Positions 25,195 to 37,622 of a stretch of DNA of 64,000 bases are shown piece by piece. Source of the DNA: Antedon mediterranea (lineage: Eukaryota; Echinodermata; Crinoidea; Comatulida; Antedonidae). Below the pieces are notes generated by a model, which was not told the DNA's origin, did no database searches, and worked only from the letters and a program-made list of their open reading frames with translations. The first letter of the stretch is position 1. Each line of letters opens with the position of its first letter. The stretch covers positions 20,809,001-20,873,000 of the forward strand of contig NC_092680.1 in the NCBI RefSeq assembly GCF_964355755.1, written 5' to 3'. The translations under genes and the position numbers were made by a program.

Positions 25195-28100
25195 TTTTTC
25201 TACGACAAGAATCGTTCAGAAACCAAAACTCCATAGCTTCAATAAATGCAAGTAGACTGGCTCCAAAGAACAATCCAAGTGTACCCCCTAGATTTCCTGT
25301 AGAGAAAGAAGAAAGAAATAATGATTGAGATTCAACGCTTAAATAAATCATAATACATCAACTCTCCCAATACCAGACCCCTTTGGGCTGGCCTAATATG
25401 TCTGGCTTTCTGGAAAGTCTGGTATTCAGAATGTGTTTGTTAGAGGTAAAATCAATTTGGGACCTTTTGGACCTCAAGAAAAGTCTGGTTTTGGGAGAGT
25501 TTCTGGTTTTCAGAGAGTCCATTATTGTGAAAGTTGACTGTATAATACTAAACGAAATGAACATACTGATACTGATATTATTTTATTGTCCATAGTATTA
25601 GTAATATAAATGGAAATACATTTGAAACTGGCATGACATATAAAAAAAATATAAATATTATACAACAAATTCAGAAGATTACAACAACATACACAAGTAC
25701 ACATTAAAGCTAGGTTATGTCTACATACAGATTAAAAGCTTTTATCATAAAATTATAAAAACATTAAAATACAATATTAAAAAAGAAGAATTGCACAATA
25801 ATACGTTAACACTACAGTTTCCTATCTTTTTTTGCCGTGAGTTTATCAATTTATGACGTTGGTTATAAAGGCGTAGCGGGATCGGTTTGTTCTTGTCTTA
25901 GGGACACAGAGCTTACCATATCGGAATCGAATAAACTGATCATTTAGGGGATGACTGACATTGCACCCATTGAACGCAAAGCAGCCTGTATTGATCTATC
26001 ATTATATAATTCATCCAGGCAGATTGGTATATCGCCTATAAGTTTACAAGCTCTTTTCACAATTTGATTTAGCAATTAGATTTTTTTTATCTTTCTTACA
26101 TAAATTACCATAGTTACAAATCAGACCGTAAGATAATACACTTTGGATCATGGTATATCTTGATGATAATTGCACAATACTGTATTAGAATAACTAGCTC
26201 TTAATTGCATTTACGTCATTATATCAATGTATGCAGTTTCTTAATTAAAAAACATAATCTGATTTCCTCATTTGCATAATTTGTAGTGTGATTGATTGTC
26301 ATGATATCTAAAAAAAATTCGATTAAAAAAACCATAAATAATTAAGGAGTCGTTATATAAAAGTTTGACATAGACTAGATGTCAACCGTCCCCTACTCCT
26401 CATGTACATTAATTATGCATGAAATAATGTTAAGCCGGATTTTGATATTTATGATAAATTTTAAAGCTTCCGAATCTTGTTTAAAAAAAAAAAATAAATA
26501 TTCAATTTACACAATAGGCTACTCCAGGTGTATTTACAACTAATAGTGTATTCCCCCGAGCGAGCAGGCTAGATACCTCGTTAAACCACGATTACTACAG
26601 ATAAGATTGGAGTTTCATCAGATAATAAATTCATAATAACGATGTATTAGTCACTCATTTTAACATTAAAAGTCAATTTTTGACAACAAACAAATGTCTT
26701 ATTGCTGTTTACTAGGTACTTAATTGGTTGCTAAAAGGGAGCGAGACATTTGCTCCCACGCCTCATGCCTTTGGGTACGGTACTTTTGCATTTATATGGA
26801 AGTAGGCTATTTAAGTAGGATATTTAATTTGATAAATGTATATTTAGTTCTTGGTTTTTTAAACATTAACTAAAATACAGTATTTCAATGCGTGCGTGTC
26901 TTGTACATTCCTAACTTTACGGCAGATGTACATATAGGCCTACTTATCGGAATTAATGACCTGGAGGCGATGTTTTGTTCGTACATAAGTTGGGGGGCCC
27001 CTTATGTGAAAGATAGCCTAACTACTTCCTGATATAACTAAACCTAACCCTGTAAATAATCTCTCTCACTATAAAGTAAAAAGAAGTTGCTCATGGGATT
27101 CAAACCCCACACATCGACATTTAAAACCCATAGTATAGTACACTCGACTACACAGATGGCTCGACAGAAATCGTTTGCATTAGCGAATTGTGGTTAGCTT
27201 AATTCTTACGTCACACTTGGATATTACTAATGAATATTCATGTTTATTTTGTGACGTTTCATGAGGGGTCCCCGATTTATGTACGATCGCGACTCGGGGT
27301 ATATAATGACAGAACACGACTATGATTATGATTCGGATGATGAGTTAATATTAAATAAACGCACAGGTAAATCAGTGCGTATGAACACATATCTCCTTCT
27401 GTGTACGACCTGATTATCTTCGGTCGAATTTAATCAATTAGCGTATAGATTTTCATGTAGATAAGACACTTGATTTTGTCAGTGATTAACGACAGCAACC
27501 AAGCACTCTGGGAACGAACACGAAATGTTTAATCAATGTAACTCTATTACTGCAAGTATTAAATGAAAGTTCAGTTCGTCGTTGTGTCGTAAATCACTTG
27601 ATTATAATTTTGTCTATGTAATCTAGGGACACAAGCATATATGCCTGCACATATCGCTTTGTTTTCTATCAATAGCAAATGCAACTTCTGAGTATATGTT
27701 TGTCTGTACTTTGCAATAAATTATGGCAATTAATTCAGCATCTGAACAACACCAATTACATTGCTTAATGCACAAAATGCAAAAATTATAAAAAAAGATG
27801 TTAAAATGTCAACAAAAATACAAGATACAAACAATAAAAAGGCACTTAATATTAGAATTAATTATGTGTTCTGCGCATGTGTTTTTTTAGCGCGACCTTT
27901 CAAGTTAACAATTAAACGAAAGCTTTAAATGTTTACTACATACCAAGTAAACCTGTAAGACTATATCGGGCTCTGTCAATTTGTTTGTTCATTCTCAAAT
28001 CCTCATAGAACACGTCAAGTCTTGCAAATGTGTGTCTAGAATCAAATAAGAATGATTAATGAATGACGTCATAACATGAAAGGCATACAGTAGTCCGATC

Positions 28101-31100
28101 TAACTTTGAGGAAAAAGAAGTTAGGCGCATAGAAACATAGTCAACTACATAGTCATAATACACGCAATGCAAATGATTATATTTTACCTAAAATGTACAC
28201 ACAATTTGATCAAGAACTCTATTAAATACCAAGAAGCTAAATTATGGAATTCAATCCATGTAGATATTAAAAATGCATCTACAACTTATAAATTTAAATT
28301 AGCATAGCCTACAAGAACTATTTACTTTCAAGATATGATGAACGTTAAATATATATATTTTATATGACCAGTGAAGATCGGATAATATGGTTTAAATAGC
28401 TTTGTTTTCTTTTATTTATTATTAGTTTATGTATATATTTTTTTTCTTTTTCGTATTCGTATTTAATAATGTTATATCTTGGGGTGGGTCAAACTTAAAG
28501 TCTTTCTGACGTATACGACTCTCCCCCCACATGATTAATTCATTGCATTTATTATCTTGTATGTAGGCCTATGTTATAATATTGTGGAAATAAAATAAAT
28601 TGAAATTGAAATAATATTAGATTTTCTATTTGTAAAGTCCCTACAACCATACTTGCTGAAAAGCTTCACACTTTCAACGTGGAAAAGAAAACATGTTAAT
28701 GTGATCAACTTTTATTTACACACATATATGCCTAAATTGATTTTTGCGAGAAAAAAAAGTTTTTATCATGAATTATAAATGAGGAAAATCCATATTATAA
28801 TCTAAAGCATTTAATACTGTTTGAGATTAAATATTTTGTATAGTAATAGAATTAAGTGTTGCTCCTACCTCATATATTCTGTCGTTCTTTCAACGTCACT
28901 GCTAATTCTTTCAAGATCGTTCGCAGCCTCTTCGCTGAAAGTGCTTACATTTACGAAAATACTATCAAATAAGTTATCAAAGAACGTTTCAAAGTATTTC
29001 TGCGTTCCTGAATTACTTATATTGCTGTGATTAGTAAACATATTCTCGAGAACACCAGTCATGGCGTTACTAAAGTCTAACACGTGATCATGAGCGCGTT
29101 CCTTGACGTCATCATAAAACTTTGAGTTGACGCTTATTGTTAGGTTACGATTCCAATCCCGAACTTCAAACATTTTATCCGTGATCTCAACCTCAACAAA
29201 ACCAAACACATCAACTGCTATTTTTCGTAAGTGCTTCTGTAAACTAGCTTCATTTATTTGATGTCCTTGAAAAGTTGTATTTAAAAAAGAAGGCGTGGCC
29301 TTAATGATAAATTCTCTCTTTTTTTCTGAGTTTGCGAATGTCACTTGCCTGAGGTTAAAACGATAATGAGTTTTTGAAAAGATAAATAAAATTAAAATCA
29401 CATTGAAAAACAGATTAGTCAACATAGTAATATCGTATAGTATTTACAGACAGACTAAGTTGAAATAAAATCTTATCGTATGAGATAAAAAAAATACGCG
29501 TTGTTTTTAAAGGAACATCGATTAAAAAATGTAACTTTAAAATTATATCTGATCTGAGTATATAATAGGGAAGATCATTGTGGGGAAGATCATTGCTCTG
29601 GTTAGCCTTCTTCACTGATTTATTTATTTTGTGGAAATATTACCTAGGCTTACAAATTGAACTGAACGGATACTCAAAGTTGGCATTTCTCATATTCATT
29701 ATTTTTCCACGATTAAAGCCATTTTAAAATGAATAATCTTTAACTAAAAAATGTAAATTTCCAATACCGTATTTTCCAACCAAGCGCTCTTCCAAAATGT
29801 TCAAGTTTCTTAGTCATGTATAGGGTTCGTGCGACGCTTAGGGATGGGTAGTTACTAGAGGATAGCGTCTTCTGAAGATCCACCATCTCACATGGCTCCG
29901 GGCAATTACAAATACGGTGTTTTTCTCGTGCAAAAATATCTGTTAATAATCAAAAACAGTAATCGAGATAAAGAAAACCATTATTATTAGATGTGAATTT
30001 GCAACGGAAGGTCAGTTTTACCAATAATTATTTTTTTAATTAAAAAATTGTTATCCAAAAAGAAGAAAAATTATCAAATTTTGAAGACGTATGGAATTGA
30101 TTTTTTTAAAGACAAAACCATTCAATCTACCATTGCATGATCACAATCAAAATGAAACCCATTTTTATTTTGTCGCCAAATATATTTAAATATTAGTACA
30201 CTAAATCAATAGAAGCATGCATGATATCTGAGTATCATAAATCACCTATATTGTTGCTGTAACAGTTCTTGTATTGAAGTGGTAAACAAAATGGCACAGA
30301 ATCTGAAACTAAGTGACAAAATACAATGAATAATAGTAATATACTGTTGCTGAAGAAATCCTGTCGCCTCAACTTTCTGCCCAAATTAAAAATAAGAAAT
30401 TTGATCTTTAATTCACATTATAAATAAGTACATCTTTCTTAGATTACACGATGTTTATAGAATGTTAATTCGAAGAAGTCTATCTATGGTTTATAAAGTA
30501 AAACCAATTCCAATTAATAAACATTTAAAAAAACAGCTAAATGAAGTCATCAAATTATAATATGTAGCATAAACATTATTGTACAGGTAGTGTACATTAA
30601 ACCAATGTTAAACAATATTATAAGGGGCGTTAGTCAATCAATGATAACGTTTATAAACGACCTTTCGTTGTTACGACGCGACGTGCTGCTACGCAGCTAT
30701 CGAGTCTAAAAGTCATTCTGATTCTGCTTACTAAAACCGTTCAGACGATATAAGTAAGATAGACGTAATAATGTACTTTAGTATCAAATAAAATTATTAT
30801 CAAAACGTAATTTGCACCATTATCTGGAGTAAGCATAGGCCTACTATCTGTTTTATTAGCCAATCACATTCATTGCAATTTAGTATTTAGTTAATCCTAG
30901 TGAGGAATGGATTGGTGAAAATGGGAAGACATCATGCTCACATTCGATTACAATATTTTCATTTTCATTGAATTAGAAACTAATCAGTTCATATGATTAT
31001 AAAAATAAAGTTGGTTCATTGTTGTTCTTACCATTTGATGAAAAGAAAATCAGACATTTGCATAATTCAACAAAGTAATTGGTTTCACAATTTTGTATGC

Positions 31101-34100
31101 ATCTAGATTTACTGTAATGTTCGTCCATCGAGAATGTTAAGTCATCAGGTTTCTTGCTAGTGTTATTTGTGGTAATTTCTACACAGTCACTGAATGGTGC
31201 TGGCAGTAACTTAATCTATGGTAAATAAAACAACAAATCAACAATAACCTTCAAAAAACAATGTTTGTTGACTTTAAAACTCTTTAATATCTTTGATTTT
31301 GCTTAATTATTTTCTTATTTATATCCAAAATGGTTGAAATATTTCTATTTTGTGAATTAGCGAAAGCAACAACAGCTTTTCCAATGTCAATGGTAATTAT
31401 GGTTCATCAGAAAAGTGAGATTGTAATACTCACAAATCTCCGTCTAAGGCCTATGGATGTGCTCATACCAACTGCAATGTCAAGACCGTCCGATGCTACG
31501 TCAGTAGTATGATCATGCGCAGTAATCGAAACCCTGAATCCCACCTTTTCTCTTGGTGCTGCAACATACTGGAGATGTTCCGCATTTAAAATTAAACTTA
31601 GACCATTTGATAATCCTGGAAGAATTATTATTACTAGTTACGTCATGTTCATTCATTGTGCGCATGCGTAAACATTGGTACGCGCTTCCACAAACGATTC
31701 TTGACTCACATTTTTGGTGGATACTTTGTCCAGGCGACGACTAACAGCGCATGCGCAGGTCTAAGTTGTCGCGCAAACAGAAGGCTCCACATTGATAATT
31801 AACCGTCTCGGTGTACTGTATTTCATTTCCAACTTTTATTTAGGCCTATTTGTATTAATCTCGTTTTTTAAATTGTATATTTTTCATTTGCATAAGTACA
31901 TTAGCCGAAAATTATTACTTTCCAATTCTGAAATTCAAAACAAGCACGGTGATTCATTTACCACTTTCTTTTTAGTCAATGTTTTGCATTGTTATTGCAA
32001 GAACGATTTATTTATAACATATGAATAATTTAAGAGAGAATTATGCAGCTATCAAATATAGACGATTAAAGTTAACCAAACCGACAAAAATTGCATTATG
32101 GAAATATACTCCATTGTAATATTTATATCGTATCTTGAATATTGAATTATTTGCATCATTATTCATGTACTACACTCTGCATACTTTTTACCTGAATTAT
32201 TGACTTCCATTGGAGGAAGCCTAAATTTGTAGCAAACGCCGAAATTGGTTAAAGTCTTCTCAAAATGTTGCGGACCACATTTTTTCATATTAAACCTGCA
32301 CCTAGTATAGAAATATTGGTTGATAATATTACCTGTATTACATAAAGATATCGCAGTAGTAAAGGAGTATTCACAAAATCTCAAAACATATTAATAAATT
32401 CGATTCGTCGACCTATAATTGCAACTTTTCTAAGAAAGGAATATTGTAGCAGACAAGTAAAGTATTCTTACTTACGACACAATCATATCGGTTTTGTCAT
32501 GCCCATTCAAAGTGACAAGTTCTCTCATATCTCTTTTCCATAAATTGAAGATGTCACTTTTCTGGTTCGTGACGTCGTCGTCATCGTGAAGGTTTGTTAA
32601 TCCTTTATCAGGAAACAATTCCCGAATGAACCTTAACCCTTTCGTAAAAAAGTCGGCCGTACCATTAAATACAGGAACAATTTTATCTAACCTGTAAATG
32701 AATAGTGTTATTAATTTACTTTCGTGTTTTTTTGCACCGCCTATATACGATTTTTCCTCTAAGAACTAGAAGAAGTGGTTACGATACGATAGTATGTATT
32801 GTAATTTTTACAACTAGTACAAATGAAAATTGGTTCTTGATATGTACTGTACATGCAAGTTATTATATACTGTTTGATGTCTGATTTAAAAAATGTAAAT
32901 TAAGGGAATAACTTGCAACTTACTGGGCTGAATTGCGCACAGGTGTGGACAACACATATACTCATTCGTAAATAGGCATATTATGTAATTCAGCTAATTT
33001 TTATGTTATTAAATAGATTGAAATTAAATATCAAAAACTTCAAAGAAGAGGAACATAGAAGATGTGTTAATGTTAATAACGATACTACTACTAAGGTACC
33101 TAGGCCTACTAATGTTTAACATTTTTAGAGTACAAATAGGCCTATAATACGTATATGAGAGCATTGCATGATAAATACAATACGATGTGTGCTTATTTTA
33201 TGACAAAGATTCATTTTTCAATTAGAAAATCGTTAGTGGAAGCAGGGAAAAGTTAAATCAAAATTAAATAAATAATTTAACTCTTCTCTGGTGGAAGTTT
33301 TGATTGGTATTTTGAACTGCTGGCGATTTCCATCCCAGTTCATATTGTGTATTGTTGAATGTGTTTTTACCAGAATATATTTTGAGCATTAAGCACTTCT
33401 CTAGGCAAAAAGGGTATTAGACAATTTCATAACTCAAATCTGGCCTTGTGACGTGTTAGTGCTGCATGCAGATGCTACCTTTTGCCGGCATAACAAATTA
33501 TCATAATGTGAACTAATTGTTTAGACAATATTTATTACTATTATTATTTTACAAGATATGCCTTAGTAGTGTAGCCTGTATACTTACTTAAACATATTGC
33601 TGTTGCATATGGTAACCACAGGAAAAGGCATAGGAATAATAGTATTATGACTAACTTCAGTGTATGTCGAATATGTCGTATATTCAATAATTGATTCCTT
33701 TATCTCACGTCCTAGGAAATACAGTGATACAATCAAAATCACCAACCAAAATATCCTAATAAATCAAGATAAAATTATTGAAATATCTAAAAAAAAAAAT
33801 AAATTGATGATTTAATATTATTATATAACACAGTTTCAATATGTTTTGTTTTAACGTTCGATACTATTTCAAAATTGATACTGATTTATCTGGGAAACTT
33901 AATGTGAAATATTTAAACATTAATTTGCATACATAGGCCTTCTTTCTAACAAAATTGAAATAAACAATATGCAACATTATCTTTTTTCATTTAATTTTTA
34001 ATTAAGCTGTTCATTTACTCAGCTTAGTTTATTTATTTATACTGTTTGATTTTTATATTTCATTTTTCTTGTAATAGGGTACACCTTTATCAAGGTCATT

Positions 34101-34837
34101 TCAAGTTCATGTGTTTCCTTTTAATCTCTTTATTTTACTGATTGTTTTAAATAATAATACATGTTTATGGTAGTTGGCGTTATGGCCGCACCGTCCCAGA
34201 ATAAATATGTTTTAAACAGACACTTTGTATCCGTTCTTGAAGGGGGCTGGTTAATGGGGACTGATGAGATCAAATATAAAACATTGTAAAGATGACCATA
34301 TGTCTTTTTAAATTTTGTTATATATAATTTAAAATCAAAGTGCTATTTTTCGGGCTGGAACCTATAATGTTATCGATGATGAATAGAAGTATTTGATTTG
34401 ATTTGAACGTAGACACATATTATCTCTTTATCTCTTCCATTTTAACGTCGTTTGCCTTTCCTTCTTATTCTAGATGAACTGTTACCCTACTTGCTAATAC
34501 TTTACGTCCTACCTTCTAGGCCAATTATTAGCCTACTTGCTAATACGTTACGTCCTACCTTCTAGGCCAATTATTACCCTACTTGCTAATACTTTACGTC
34601 CTACCTTCTAGGCCAATTATTAGCCTGTGTCAGGTTCCTAACTCCATGAAGAGTTGTTTCCTGTCCAAACTTTTCTAATCGCATCTGCAGTTTTTCGGGT
34701 TTTGTTCTTTTTTTCTCAATCGAATCAAAGAACATTTTCCTTCGCAAAAATCCATATCCGCCAGATTTTCTCTGGAAAGGATAATTCTTCGTATGAGTTT
34801 CTGGAATCATTTCAGTCATCTTGTTTGCCTGAACCAT
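25166..34837 (-). CDS. DEG/ENaC-family amiloride-sensitive-type cation channel with an enlarged extracellular domain
   Basis: Eleven exons, all phases consistent: 34605-34837, 33588-33755, 32476-32691, 32192-32301, 31434-31615, 31032-31215, 30246-30302, 29768-29939, 28869-29348, 27944-28035, 25166-25296; 674 residues. Family landmarks: cytoplasmic His-Gly gating motif (64-65, TTLHGV), TM1 from about 79, FPVVTICNSN after TM1, the cysteine-rich palm/thumb segments (TNFGVCYKF, YSKSRCIQNC, CNCPEPCE), LDVFYEDL before TM2, and the pore/selectivity sequence GLFFGAS (639-645) in TM2. The cytoplasmic tail is short and basic. Exon 9 (residues 441-600) has no match to the compact thumb-to-TM2 region of ASICs: it inserts well over 100 residues with several N-glycosylation sequons (NTT, NLT, NHS, NVS). 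Trimeric Na+ channel by family; gating stimulus (acid, peptide or force) cannot be read. Confidence 0.93.
26980..27284. mobile_element. 305-bp terminal-inverted-repeat element with a tRNA-like core, in channel intron 10
   Basis: The left end CGTACATAAGTTGGGG and the right end, read as complement CGTACATAAATCGGGG, form an imperfect inverted repeat of about 30 bp that continues into CCCCTTATG/CCCCTCATG. Inside, on the minus strand (about 27080-27165), lies a tRNA-promoter-like pair: A-box-like TGTGTAGTCGAG and B-box-like GGGTTTGAATCCC. It may be a MITE that carries, or derives from, a SINE. Confidence 0.6.
28195..28616 (+). mobile_element. 3' end of a non-LTR retrotransposon (reverse transcriptase C terminus and tail) in channel intron 9
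   Basis: On the plus strand a remnant frame reads EAKLWNSIHVDIKNAST and then a Phe-Lys-rich end, the typical C-terminal pattern of CR1/RTE-like retrotransposon polyproteins, ended by a TAG. A 3' untranslated region and an ATTGAA-repeat tail follow (to about 28616). It is inserted antisense to the channel gene. Confidence 0.6.
34232..34370 (+). repeat. Dispersed repeat, inverted partner at 36434-36562
   Basis: About 130 bp including GGGGCTGGTTAATGGGGACT-like sequence and AGATCAAATATA. A clearly related copy lies in opposite orientation 2.1 kb to the right; the two flank exon 1 and the upstream region of the channel gene. Confidence 0.75.
34484..34621. repeat. 46-bp minisatellite, 3 copies, carrying the exon-1 splice donor of the channel gene
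   Basis: Copies start at 34484, 34530 and 34576. On the minus strand each contains AATTGGCCTAGAAG followed by the donor GTAGGACG. The right-most copy overlaps the true end of exon 1 (donor at 34603-34604); the others provide duplicate donors 46 and 92 bases downstream. Use of a downstream donor would read into TAG straight after the normal junction. Confidence 0.93.
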
Positions 34838-36433
34838 ACATTGAGCACACTTATATCATGTTAAATGTATTCATCTTCTAATTACAAACATTTTCGAATT
34901 CCACTCTCATCAGTGCGATACTAAATTATAATGCTTTTCATATACCTACATAAAAGTAATACTACTCAACAAGTCGGCTGTTTTCATTACCATTCCGTTC
35001 TTATCTTGGTATATTGATTCCGATTGATGTGTAAATGAAATCAGACGATACGATTGACCTTAGGCAGACGAAAAGGTTCGGACAATTGCGCACACTAATC
35101 TATAAGACGACAAGTGGGCGTACTTCGATCGCTCAGTATTCATCAATTTCTTAACTCAATCTCCGATATTTTCCAGAGTGTATTCTTCAGTGAAATTCCC
35201 AATTGCAATTATCTCTAGCTTTTGTGTACTGTATATCGATAACTGATGAATAAAGTAAGTAAGTATATTCTATAGACACTTCGTAGAACATGCAATCAGC
35301 GCAATTCAAGGATACCACATCACTGAATGAATGCGGGTCTTTTGTATTGTTTTACCCGGCCGATGCCGGTGTAGATCTTACTGATTGTTTTCCTAATCAC
35401 GTCACTATGAATCCTGGCTGTGGATCGGTACAAAGTTCTCGCGCATCTATATTATAAGTGAGAGAGTTTGTACGTCTGTCTGTTTGTTTGTTATACAAAT
35501 TGTTGTTACTGCACATAACCTTACATATTGGGCATCAAAATGACCACAATTGTACCGGGAAGGTTCTAAACTATATTTCAACATCATCCACCATCTTGGA
35601 TCCAAGTTTGGTGGGAGAGGGCGTGGGAAGATAGGGTGTGGCAGTTGGGGTTATGGGGATAGTGAGGATTTTGCTTAGGCTACGAGTAGTTGTAGTATCA
35701 AATTGACCAGAATGTTGTGGTAAGTATTTTAATTAGCCAGGGGAACGGGGTGGGGATGACCGAAACTACATCTGAAAACGGCCACTGAGGGATTATGGGT
35801 TGGGAGTGATGGCTAACATAATTTGTACTGGAAACGTCTTAAACACATCACCCAGTATCTGGGGTGTGTTGGGAGGGAGGAAGAGGAGCGGAAATACTGG
35901 CGTAATGAAGTATAACATGATTAGAATTGTACTAGGAAAAGTTAATACATTTGAACTGTCCATGGGAGGAGTTATGTTTGCTTATCTCAGCCCCCATTAA
36001 CCCCATACAAGAACCAACGTTATACAGTATTACCTACATTTGATTACAATACAATATCTTGCATGAAACGGATACCAATGTAGCAACAAATACATTCGGT
36101 GATGTGGTACGGTAGAATAATAACCTTCTAATGTCAAAGATTAACCGAAATAACAGTGTGTTAACCGTGAATACCATCTTCCCCACTACACCTGCACAAG
36201 CTTATTTGCATAACAACGCACGGCATACCAAACTACGGAGAGATATAAATTATCTTCTAAACACGTAACGAATATATTTTTTTTACATTTCATTTTTCAG
36301 TACTCTTGGGTGGGCTTCTTTTCAAGTTCTTTTCTTTAATTTCTAATTGAAATGATATCTATAATTTGAAACAAAATGTATAAAAGTCTTTAAGTACCTC
36401 CACCATGCTTGGGGCTGAGCAAAGACAATTTTG

Positions 36434-36562
36434 AAAACTAGAGCTGATAGGTTCCCGCCCGATAAATAGCACTGTACATGATTTGAAGACACATGGTCAT
36501 CTTTACAACGTCTATATTTGATCTCACCAGTCCCCATTAACCAGCCCCATTCAAAAACTAAA
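36434..36562 (-). repeat. Dispersed repeat, inverted partner of 34232-34370
   Basis: The reverse complement matches the 34232-34370 repeat over most of its length, with mismatches spread throughout, indicating an old family rather than a recent duplication. Family unknown. Confidence 0.75.
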
Positions 36563-36907
36563 CACGTAATGAATAGATTTAATTTTTTTTACATTACAAT
36601 TGAGGGCGCTAAACATAACATTTACGAGGTCAAATGATGGTGAAAGCCAAAAAAAAAAATAATAGATATTAAATTTGCTCTCCCTGTCTCAGCACTAAGG
36701 CCCTGCCACAAGTGGGGCGTATAATTCTGTGAACAGAGTAGCTCGCATAGCTTTAACTCTATTCCACTGACCAGCGTGTGAATCGAACGCACGACATTCG
36801 TGTATTAACACGGTCATCTTGATTTTAACAAGGTTAATATGCCTATTTATGAAATAATTGTGTATAATAAAGTACGTATAGACTATTTCCAGCTGTTCAG
36901 TCATGTA

Positions 36908-36998
36908 ATTTGTGGCGTGACGGGTAATGCTCTGTTTTAAGTAGACCTCACGTTAGCGCTAAACTTGGGTTCAAATCTCCACGGATTTTTTTTTTTTG
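36908..36998 (+). mobile_element. tRNA-derived SINE-like segment
   Basis: A-box-like TGGCGTGACGGG and B-box GGGTTCAAATCTCC are about 50 bases apart, followed by a run of T. No tRNA cloverleaf can be closed. A related minus-strand B-box (GTTCGATTCACAC) lies nearby at about 36770-36790. Confidence 0.45.
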
Positions 36999-37622
36999 TA
37001 AAATTTAAAATAACTTTCGTTTTTCTTTTATTTTGAAAGTGAGTTATTTAGGTTCGAAAAAATAAAACAAAATCAGAAAACAGGGTCTGCTTGTGACTAA
37101 ATAATAATTGTCGATGTTCATATTTTCCGGAAACTTCTCTAGAATGTATAATAATATTAGTTATGTAATTGTATAGCTCAGGACGGTTGAAACAGTGCTT
37201 CAAATAAAAACTGTATTGGAATATTATATGAAACTATTTATCGTTATTACAATAGTAGTATATCAATACAATAAACCTACCGTTACTATATTGAATTCAA
37301 TAATGCTTTAATATAGTAGACATGAAGTTTAATAGTATATTATTATACTGTAGGCTACATACTCACCTATGAGTAATAGAACGAGAGTATGTATGATTGG
37401 CCCTTTTATTGTTTCTATTGATATTTAAACGAGCGTTCATTCCATCTTTTCAAATACAATAGGGTTGTATACACCCAAGTTATTTTAGCCCATTGACACT
37501 CATTGGAGCATGACGTTTTTGTTGTTTGTACGTGGTACTATTAGGTCTATTCTCTCTCTGAAGGCGTAGATATAACTGAAATATTCACTCATTTTAGGCA
37601 TACAAGTACTATTTCATCCATA

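Larger units (their letters stand above)
34838..37622. promoter_or_regulatory. Head-to-head intergenic region between the channel and the first receptor gene
   Basis: Both genes are transcribed outward from this 2.8-kb stretch, so both promoters should be here. It also contains a possible Helitron-like start (35446: TCTATATTATAAGTGAGAG), G-rich sequence at 35600-35900, one copy of a dispersed inverted repeat (36434-36562) and tRNA-like SINE segments (about 36760-36800 minus and 36908-36998 plus). Reading frames seen here look like chance. No specific promoter motif is claimed. Confidence 0.5.

Noticed and set aside
35800-36000. 66-codon plus-strand frame upstream of the first receptor
   Set aside because: No family resemblance and no splice context; lies in repeat-like G-rich intergenic DNA.
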